The notes under the pieces were generated by a model. It had not been told where the DNA came from. It saw nothing but the letters and a program-made list of their open reading frames with translations, and did not search any database. From Casimicrobiaceae bacterium (GTDB lineage Bacteria; Pseudomonadota; Gammaproteobacteria; Burkholderiales; Casimicrobiaceae), in contig CATPAO010000266.1 in the NCBI GenBank assembly GCA_955652025.1, positions 1 through 10,886 on the forward strand: 10,886 bases of DNA, given 5' to 3'. A program made the translations under genes and the position numbers. This document shows, in pieces, positions 6,383-10,886 of this stretch; position 1 is the first letter of the stretch, and each line of letters starts with the position of its first letter.

Positions 6383-7348
6383 ATGGCTGAACCTGTCCTA
6401 AGCGTCGAAGGACTGCGCACGCATTTCTTCACCAAGGCGGGCGTTGTGAAAGCGGTGGACGACGTGTCGTTCTCGGTCGATCGCGGCGAAGTGATGGGCC
6501 TGGTCGGCGAATCGGGCTGCGGCAAGTCGATGACCGGGTATTCGCTGATGGGCCTGATCGACCCGCCCGGACGTATTGTCGAGGGCAAGATCGTCCTGGA
6601 CGGCGTCGATCTGCGCGCGCTGTCGGCCGAGCAGTTGCGGCAGATGCGCGGCAATCGGGTGGCGATGATTTTCCAGGACCCGATGATGACGCTGAACCCC
6701 GTGCTGCGCATCGACGTGCAGATGATCGAGGCGATCGTCGCGCACGCGAAAGTCAGCCAGGACGTCGCGAGGGCGCGCGCCCGCGAGGCGCTGTCGAAAG
6801 TCGGCATACCGTCGCCGGACGAGCGGCTCGCCGCCTACCCGCACCAGTTCTCGGGCGGCATGCGGCAGCGGGTGGCGATCGCCATCGCGCTCCTGAATCG
6901 TCCCGACCTCATCATCGCCGACGAGCCGACGACGGCGCTCGACGTGACGATCCAGGGCCAGATCCTCTACGAGATGCAAAAGCTGACGCGCGAAACCGGT
7001 ACCGCGCTCATCTGGATTACGCACGATCTATCGGTGATCGCCGGACTCGCCGATCGCGTCAGCGTCATGTACGCCGGCCGCATCGTCGAGCAGGGCACGG
7101 CGGAGGAGGTGCTGGGCCGCCCGCGCCACCCTTACACCCGGGGGCTTTTGGATTCGGTGCCGTCGAACAACGTCCGCGGCGCGCGGCTGAAGCAGATTCC
7201 CGGTATGACGCCGTCGCTGCTCGATCTACCGCCCGGATGTCCGTTTCGCGAACGCTGCCCGCGCGCGATGCCGGACTGCGCACGGAGCCCGGAGATGCGC
7301 ATGCTCGCGCCGACGCGGCAATCGGTGCGCTGCTTCCATCCCTGGTAA
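6383..7348 (+). CDS. dppD: Peptide-type ABC transporter ATP-binding protein, DppD/OppD family
   Basis: This 321-residue cytosolic ATPase is one of the pair that power the importer. ATG 6383 is chosen because [15 protein letters not shown] matches the usual family start; an upstream TTG at 6284 would read through the intergenic hairpins as low-complexity Pro/Gly/Ala. Motifs: Walker A GESGCGKS (42-49), Q-loop [10 protein letters not shown] (97-106), signature SGGMRQR (157-163), Walker B LIIADEP (176-182), D-loop ALD (185-187) and switch His214 (THDLSVI). The C-terminal oligopeptide/dipeptide-family extension (HPYTRGLL onward) carries four cysteines, Cys286, Cys292, Cys299 and Cys317. In OppD-type proteins this region can bind an iron-sulfur cluster, reported for mycobacterial OppD. 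Two bases separate its stop from the next start, so translation is probably coupled. The ribosome binding site is weak. Confidence 0.95.
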   Translation: MAEPVLSVEGLRTHFFTKAGVVKAVDDVSFSVDRGEVMGLVGESGCGKSMTGYSLMGLIDPPGRIVEGKIVLDGVDLRALSAEQLRQMRGNRVAMIFQDPMMTLNPVLRIDVQMIEAIVAHAKVSQDVARARAREALSKVGIPSPDERLAAYPHQFSGGMRQRVAIAIALLNRPDLIIADEPTTALDVTIQGQILYEMQKLTRETGTALIWITHDLSVIAGLADRVSVMYAGRIVEQGTAEEVLGRPRHPYTRGLLDSVPSNNVRGARLKQIPGMTPSLLDLPPGCPFRERCPRAMPDCARSPEMRMLAPTRQSVRCFHPW

Positions 7349-7350
7349 CC

Positions 7351-8379
7351 ATGGTCGCACGCACCACCATTGGCAACGAGCCGCCGCTCCTCGAGCTGCA
7401 ACACGTATCGAAACGATTCGCCAAGCCGCTCGACCTCGCGGCAAAAATCAGCAACAAGTTCGGCGCGCGCATGGAGGAGGAAGTCGTCCATGCGGTCGAC
7501 AATGTCGATTTGCGCGTCGCGCAGGGCGAGGTTCTGGGTCTCGTCGGCGAATCCGGCTGCGGCAAGTCCACGCTCGGCCGCCTCGCCGTTGGCCTGCTGG
7601 TACCGTCGCAAGGCGAGCGCTATTGGCGCGGAACGTCGCTCGGCGGGCAGGGTGCCGCCGGGACGCGCAAGGCGCAGCTCAAGATGCAAATGATCTTCCA
7701 GGATCCGTATGCGTCGCTCAATCCGCGGATGCGCGTCGTCGACATCGTCGGCGAGGCGCCGGTCGTTCATCGCCTCATTACGGCGAAGCAGCAGGTCGAG
7801 TACGTCGGCGTGATGCTCAACAAGGTCGGGCTCGACCCAACGTTGATGCGTCGCTACCCGCATCAATTCTCGGGCGGGCAGCGGGCGCGGATCGGCATCG
7901 CGCGCGCGCTCGCCGTCAAGCCGGAGTTTTTGGTCTGCGACGAATCGGTGGCGGCGCTCGACGTTTCGATCCAGGCGCAGGTGCTGAATCTGTTCATGGA
8001 TTTGAAGGCGGCGCTCGATCTCACTTACCTGTTCATCAGTCACGACCTCGGCGTCGTCCAGTACATCGCCGATCGCGTCGTCGTCATGTATCTTGGGCGA
8101 GTCGTCGAAAGCGCGCCGGCGGCGAAGCTTTTCAATCGCCCCAATCATCCGTATACGCAGGCGCTGCTCGCCGAGGTCGGCCGGATCGAGCCCAAGAAGC
8201 GCGTGTACGCGCCGATCAAGGGCGAGATTCCGTCGCCGCTGCATCCGCCGACCGGGTGCCACTTTCATCCGCGCTGCCCGCATGCGATGCCGGTGTGTCG
8301 CGAAACGGCGCCGGCGTTGATCGAAATCTCGACACGGCACCTTTCCGCATGCCATCTGAACACGATGGCGGCGCCGTGA
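7351..8379 (+). CDS. dppF: Peptide-type ABC transporter ATP-binding protein, DppF/OppF family
   Basis: This 342-residue cytosolic ATPase partners the preceding one. The longer reading frame opens at 7237 inside dppD, but ATG 7351 gives [23 protein letters not shown], where the domain begins. A DppF-type insertion ([19 protein letters not shown], about 26-44) lies between the first strand and AVDNVDL. Motifs: Walker [10 protein letters not shown] (66-74), Q-loop [11 protein letters not shown] (116-126), signature SGGQR (174-178), Walker B FLVCDE (193-198) and switch His231. After Walker B it has DESVAALD instead of the more general DEP(T/V)SALD, a variant I know from other proteobacterial DppF proteins. 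The C-terminal extension has cysteines at 303, 309, 316 and 334 in exactly the spacing seen in its partner. Its stop overlaps the next gene's GTG. Confidence 0.95.
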   Translation: MVARTTIGNEPPLLELQHVSKRFAKPLDLAAKISNKFGARMEEEVVHAVDNVDLRVAQGEVLGLVGESGCGKSTLGRLAVGLLVPSQGERYWRGTSLGGQGAAGTRKAQLKMQMIFQDPYASLNPRMRVVDIVGEAPVVHRLITAKQQVEYVGVMLNKVGLDPTLMRRYPHQFSGGQRARIGIARALAVKPEFLVCDESVAALDVSIQAQVLNLFMDLKAALDLTYLFISHDLGVVQYIADRVVVMYLGRVVESAPAAKLFNRPNHPYTQALLAEVGRIEPKKRVYAPIKGEIPSPLHPPTGCHFHPRCPHAMPVCRETAPALIEISTRHLSACHLNTMAAP

Positions 8380-9227
8380 ACGGTGTTGTACAAAAACACG
8401 ATCCGATAGGTGCGCCGATTCCGCTGGTATTCGATTCGCCGCATTCGGGCGAGCGTTACCCGGACGACTTCGATCATCTGCCACCGCGCGAGGTCATTCG
8501 TCAGGCCGAGGACACGCACGTCGCGCGGTTGTGGGCGCACGTGCCCAGCGTGGGCGCGACGCTGATCGAAGCCGAATTCCCGCGCGCCTACATCGATCCG
8601 AACCGCAGCCTGGCGGACATCGATCCGGAACTGCTCGCCGACGCGTGGCGCGAGCCGATCGTGCCGACCCGCAAGACGGAGCAAGGGATCGGGTTGGTGT
8701 GGCGTTTGGCGCGCGACGGAATGCCGATCTACGCGCACAAGCTCCGCGCGGCCGAGTTGCTCGCGCGGATCGACCGCTACTACGCGCCCTATCACGAAGC
8801 ACTGACGCTATTGGTCGATGCGCGCCACCGCGCATTTGGTGCCGTCTGGCACATCAACTGTCATTCGATGCCTTCGGTCGGCGACGCCTTGTCCGACGAT
8901 CCTGGCTGCGAGCGCGCCGACTTCGTGCTCGGGGATCGCGACCGCACGACCTGTGAGGAACCGTTCACGCGCTTCGTGGCCGATGCCGTTGGCGCGCTCG
9001 GCTATTCGGTCGCCATCAACGACCCCTACAAGGGCGTCGAAATCGTGCGCCGTTACGGCCGGCCGGCGGAGCATCGCCACAGCTTGCAAGTCGAGATCAA
9101 GCGCGGTCTCTACATGGACGAGCAAACGTTCGCGCCGAACGCGGGATACGGCAAGCTCGAAGCCGACCTGCGGCGTCTAACGGAGATGCTTGCCGGTTAC
9201 GTTCGCCGCCGGCTTTCCCTTCCCTGA
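8376..9227 (+). CDS. N-formylglutamate amidohydrolase family protein
   Basis: This 283-residue cytosolic enzyme belongs to the N-formylglutamate amidohydrolase family, zinc-dependent enzymes that hydrolyse N-formyl-L-glutamate to formate and glutamate (HutG in histidine breakdown) or related N-acyl amino acids. Family blocks are visible: LVFDSPHSGERYP (17-29), a Glu/Asp-rich turn AEDTHVARLW (44-53), YIDPNRSLADID (72-83), WHINCHSMPS (158-167), FVLGDRDRTTC (183-193), AINDPYKGVEIVRRYGRP (213-230) and HSLQVEIKRGLYMDE (235-249). Likely metal ligands are the histidine and acidic residues of these blocks. GTG 8376 is preferred because it overlaps the ATPase stop as GTGA, a common coupling arrangement. 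ATG 8349 in the same frame would add nine residues with no better ribosome binding site. No hut genes are nearby; its place as the last gene of a peptide-importer operon suggests it acts on imported N-formyl or N-acyl amino acids or peptides. Confidence 0.88.
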   Translation: MNGVVQKHDPIGAPIPLVFDSPHSGERYPDDFDHLPPREVIRQAEDTHVARLWAHVPSVGATLIEAEFPRAYIDPNRSLADIDPELLADAWREPIVPTRKTEQGIGLVWRLARDGMPIYAHKLRAAELLARIDRYYAPYHEALTLLVDARHRAFGAVWHINCHSMPSVGDALSDDPGCERADFVLGDRDRTTCEEPFTRFVADAVGALGYSVAINDPYKGVEIVRRYGRPAEHRHSLQVEIKRGLYMDEQTFAPNAGYGKLEADLRRLTEMLAGYVRRRLSLP

Positions 9228-9229
9228 CG

Positions 9230-9260
9230 CCGCGCGTTGACCCCCTCTGGTGCGGCGCGG
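9230..9260 (+). promoter_or_regulatory. Inverted repeat flanking the tpiA promoter -35 box
   Basis: CCGCGC (9230-9235) and GCGCGG (9255-9260) are reverse complements that enclose the -35 hexamer, the right arm abutting the -10 box. An alternative pairing of CGCCGC (9228-9233) with GCGGCG (9252-9257) is also possible. In such GC-rich DNA, six-base repeats arise easily, so a regulatory role is only a possibility. Confidence 0.25.
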
Positions 9261-9266
9261 TAAAAT
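9237..9266 (+). promoter_or_regulatory. Sigma-70 promoter of the tpiA-secG-tRNA-nuo cluster
   Basis: TTGACC (9237-9242; five of six consensus bases), an 18-base spacer, and TAAAAT (9261-9266; five of six). It is the best promoter-like match I found in the window. It begins ten bases after the stop of the amidohydrolase gene, and transcription should start near 9273, leaving a leader of roughly 65 bases before tpiA. Confidence 0.7.
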
Positions 9267-9295
9267 CCATAGGTTTTGGCGGACGCGCTGCCGAA

Positions 9296-9310
9296 GCGCC
9301 ATTTTGGCGC
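9296..9310 (+). other. Hairpin in the tpiA 5' leader
   Basis: GCGCCA (9296-9301) and TGGCGC (9305-9310) pair around a TTT triloop, within the predicted untranslated leader and about 30 bases before the tpiA start. It could steady the leader or affect translation. There is no following T-run and no riboswitch motif that I recognise. Confidence 0.35.
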
Positions 9311-9339
9311 AGGGCGGGCGCCCGGCAGATGGATAACGG

Positions 9340-10074
9340 ATGCGCGGAAAGCTCGTCGTCGGCAATTGGAAAATGAACGGCGGGCTCGCGGTGAACGCGC
9401 GTTTGCTCGATCGTCTGGTCAGCGGCTGGCATCCCACGGCGGGGTGCTTGCTTGCGGTCTGCGTCCCGTACCCCTATCTCGGACAGGCGCAGGCGGCGTT
9501 GTCCGGTTCGCCGATCGCGTGGGGCGCGCAGGACGTGAGCGCGCACGCGCCCGGCGCGTATACCGGCGAGGTCGCGGCAACGATGCTGGCCGAGTTCGGA
9601 TGCCGATACGCGCTGGTTGGCCATTCGGAGCGAAGGCAACTTCACGGCGAGACCGACGCCGAGGTTGCGGCCAAGGCGAAGGCGGCGCGGGACGCCGGAG
9701 TCACACCGGTCGTGTGCGTCGGCGAGACGCTGGCGGAGCGCGAGGCGGGCGCGACCAATGCCGTGGTCCTGCGTCAGCTCGGCGCGGTGGTCGAGGTGCT
9801 GGGCGCGGCAACGACGGAAATCGTGCTTGCCTACGAGCCGGTGTGGGCAATTGGTACGGGGCGGACGGCGTCGCCCGAAGCGGCGCAGGACGTGCACGCA
9901 ACGCTTCGCGGGGTGCTGGCGACTGCAAACGCGGCGAACGTGCCGGTGCTCTACGGCGGGAGTGTCAAGGCCGGCAACGCGGCGGCGCTGTTCGCGAAGC
10001 CCGACGTGGACGGCGGACTGGTGGGCGGCGCGTCTCTTTCCGCCGAGGAATTTCTGGCAATTGCACATGCCTAA
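9340..10074 (+). CDS. tpiA: Triosephosphate isomerase
   Basis: This 244-residue cytosolic enzyme interconverts dihydroxyacetone phosphate and glyceraldehyde 3-phosphate in glycolysis and gluconeogenesis. All catalytic parts are visible: Asn9 and Lys11 in GNWKMNG (8-14), His95 in GHSERR (94-99), Glu166 in AYEPVWAIGTG (164-174), and the phosphate-binding LYGGSVKAGN and DGGLVGGASL near the C-terminus. Length is normal for bacterial enzymes. ATG 9340 gives the standard start MRGKLVVGNWKMNG; the ribosome binding site is modest (GGA about seven bases upstream). It is the first gene after a good sigma-70 promoter and is followed by secG, the order common in Betaproteobacteria. Confidence 0.98.
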   Translation: MRGKLVVGNWKMNGGLAVNARLLDRLVSGWHPTAGCLLAVCVPYPYLGQAQAALSGSPIAWGAQDVSAHAPGAYTGEVAATMLAEFGCRYALVGHSERRQLHGETDAEVAAKAKAARDAGVTPVVCVGETLAEREAGATNAVVLRQLGAVVEVLGAATTEIVLAYEPVWAIGTGRTASPEAAQDVHATLRGVLATANAANVPVLYGGSVKAGNAAALFAKPDVDGGLVGGASLSAEEFLAIAHA

Positions 10075-10082
10075 CGGGCATG
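10066..10082 (+). other. Small hairpin with the tpiA stop codon in its loop
   Basis: CATGCC (10066-10071) pairs with GGCATG (10077-10082) around the loop TAACG, which contains the TAA stop of tpiA. The stem ends nine bases before the GGAG ribosome binding site of secG. Six pairs and no T-run argue against termination; it may space or moderate tpiA-secG coupling. Confidence 0.35.
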
Positions 10083-10101
10083 CGAAAGGTTGGAGCAGTC
10101 G

Positions 10102-10530
10102 ATGAACTGGATGGAATCGGTATTGCTGGTCGGGCATTTGCTCGTCGCGGCGGCGTTGTGCGGCTTCGTGCTGATGCAGCACGGCAAGGGCGCGGACATG
10201 GGCGCTGCGTTCGGCAGCGGGTCGTCGGGCAGCTTGTTTGGCGCCGCGGGCTCCGCCAACTTTCTTTCGCGCACGACGGCGATCCTCGCCACGATGTTCT
10301 TCCTCACCAGCGTCGGGCTGACCTTTTTCGGCACGTTGCACGGCAAGCCGCAAGGCGTGATGGAGCAGGGCACGATCGAGCGGGTCGTTCCCGCGCCGAA
10401 GACGCCCGACGTCCCGTCGTCGGCTCCGGTCCCGAATGCCGGGCTCAACGACGTTCCGGCGCCCGCGCCGGCGACGGGTGCCGCTCCGGCAAGCGGGGCG
10501 CCGGCGAAAGGCGGAGAGGTACCGAAGTAG
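10102..10530 (+). CDS. secG: Preprotein translocase subunit SecG
   Basis: This 142-residue inner-membrane protein is the small accessory subunit of the SecYEG channel; it aids SecA-driven protein export. ATG 10102 is chosen over TTG 10090 because GGAG (10092-10095) lies six bases before it. Two membrane helices are visible (about 5-24 and 55-75), joined by the conserved cytoplasmic loop MQHGKGADMGAAFGSGSSGSLFG and GSANFLSRTTAILATMFF. The C-terminal tail (from about residue 90) is rich in Pro, Ala and Gly with low complexity, as in other betaproteobacterial SecG proteins, which are longer than the E. coli one. It sits 27 bases after tpiA and 18 before the tRNA, with no terminator seen on either side. 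Confidence 0.95.
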   Translation: MNWMESVLLVGHLLVAAALCGFVLMQHGKGADMGAAFGSGSSGSLFGAAGSANFLSRTTAILATMFFLTSVGLTFFGTLHGKPQGVMEQGTIERVVPAPKTPDVPSSAPVPNAGLNDVPAPAPATGAAPASGAPAKGGEVPK

Positions 10531-10548
10531 CTACCGAGGTAACAACGT

Positions 10549-10633
10549 GCCGACGTGGTGAAATTGGTAGACACGCTGTCTTGAGGGGGCAGTGGCGTAA
10601 GCCGTGGGAGTTCGAGTCTCCCCGTCGGCACCA
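10549..10633 (+). tRNA. trnL(GAG): tRNA-Leu, anticodon GAG
   Basis: This 85-base class II tRNA has CCA encoded at 10631-10633. Acceptor stem GCCGACG (10549-10555) pairs perfectly with CGTCGGC (10623-10629), and A10630 is the discriminator base typical of leucine tRNAs. The anticodon stem CTGTC/GGCAG encloses loop TTGAGGG with anticodon GAG at 10583-10585, reading CUC and CUU. The long variable arm (10593-10605, GGC/GCC stem with GTAA loop) and the T arm GGGAG-TTCGAGT-CTCCC complete the fold. It lies between secG and nuoA in the same direction and is probably cut from a longer transcript. Confidence 0.97.
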
Positions 10634-10658
10634 TCGATAGAGAGGCGGACGTATTATT

Positions 10659-10676
10659 GCGGGGCACTAGCGCCGC
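10659..10676 (+). other. Imperfect hairpin between the tRNA and nuoA
   Basis: GCGG (10659-10662) pairs with CCGC (10673-10676), and GC (10664-10665) with GC (10670-10671), with one G-G mismatch and an ACTA loop. No T-run follows, so it is unlikely to stop transcription into the nuo operon. It may shield or mark the processing site downstream of the tRNA, or be chance in GC-rich sequence. Confidence 0.25.
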
Positions 10677-10690
10677 ACGCAGCGACTCAC

Positions 10691-10886
10691 ATGCTCGAAC
10701 AGTATTTTCCCATCCTGTTGTTCATCGCCTTTGGTCTCGGCATCGGAGTGCTTATGCTGACCGTGGGCACGTTCGTGTCGCCGAGCCGTCCCGACCCGCA
10801 GAAATTGTCGCCTTACGAAAGCGGCTTCGAGGCGTTCCAGGACGCGCGGATGAAATACGACGTCCGCTATTATCAGATCGCGATCC
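10691..10886 (+). CDS. nuoA: NADH-quinone oxidoreductase subunit A (5' part, runs off the window)
   Basis: The first 65 residues of NuoA are present, the small membrane subunit (ND3 homologue) of respiratory complex I, and the frame is open to the end of the window. A first membrane helix ([22 protein letters not shown], about 7-28) is followed by the conserved loop [26 protein letters not shown]. This loop lies near the quinone site at the junction with the peripheral arm. At the position where many NuoA/ND3 proteins have Cys (YECG) this one has Ser (YESG), as E. coli NuoA also does. ATG 10691 fits the usual N-terminus, though no clear Shine-Dalgarno is seen. It is expected to be the first gene of nuoA-N. 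Confidence 0.95.
   Translation, partial: MLEQYFPILLFIAFGLGIGVLMLTVGTFVSPSRPDPQKLSPYESGFEAFQDARMKYDVRYYQIAI

Noticed and set aside
7237..7350. N-terminal extension of dppF from ATG 7237
   Set aside because: The extension is an out-of-phase reading of the dppD C-terminus. ATG 7351, two bases after the dppD stop, gives the normal family start.
7132..8484. 450-codon minus-strand open frame opposite dppF
   Set aside because: It lies opposite a textbook ABC ATPase with all motifs intact and has Arg/Asp-rich shadow composition, with no separate ribosome binding site or family resemblance.
9097..10353. 418-codon minus-strand open frame across tpiA and secG
   Set aside because: It spans two certain + strand genes and a promoter. 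The product is compositionally biased and shows no domain; it is a shadow of GC-rich codon use.
9276..10640. 454-codon + strand frame overlapping tpiA, secG and the tRNA in another phase
   Set aside because: It reads through the tRNA and two conserved genes out of phase and gives Arg/Gly/Ala-rich sequence without domains.
10841..10860. Ser in place of Cys in the NuoA loop (YESG) as a novel adaptation
   Set aside because: E. coli NuoA also has Ser at this position, so it is a known natural variant rather than a novelty.

Overview
The window reads as chromosomal DNA of a GC-rich Gram-negative bacterium, most likely a betaproteobacterium. The main reason is the right end: tpiA, secG, a leucine tRNA with anticodon GAG, then nuoA, a gene order I know from Burkholderiales and their relatives. 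Codon use is uniform and strongly G/C-ending. I see no insertion sequence, phage gene, CRISPR array or sign of recent transfer. All genes lie on the + strand, and no gene-free stretch exceeds about 170 bases.

Left part (1-2465): the last codons of a LivH-type permease and a complete LivM permease, the two membrane subunits of a branched-chain amino acid (or related carboxylate or amide) ABC importer. A small exported protein with MORN/YwqK-like repeats overlaps the livM end. After it comes a fumarylacetoacetate hydrolase family protein with an apparent Tat signal peptide.

Middle part (2466-9227): a likely sigma-70 promoter at 2523-2551, its -35 box inside a perfect inverted repeat, precedes a complete peptide-type ABC importer: family 5 binding protein, two permeases and two ATPases. 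An N-formylglutamate amidohydrolase family gene follows, overlapping the last ATPase gene by four bases. A plausible reading is that peptides or N-acylated amino acids are imported and an N-formyl (or similar) group is then removed. Two intercistronic gaps, after the binding protein and before the first ATPase, are packed with strong hairpins. One of these covers the start codon of the first permease.

Right part (9228-10886): a good sigma-70 promoter (TTGACC, 18 bases, TAAAAT) drives tpiA (triosephosphate isomerase), secG (Sec translocon subunit), tRNA-Leu(GAG) and the 5' part of nuoA, the first gene of the respiratory complex I operon.

The window is mostly well-understood housekeeping and transport content, and I found no convincing undescribed system. 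The points most worth a second look are the hairpins in the peptide transporter operon, the export signal on the FAH-family protein, the transporter-amidohydrolase pairing and the identical four-cysteine tails of the two ATPases.
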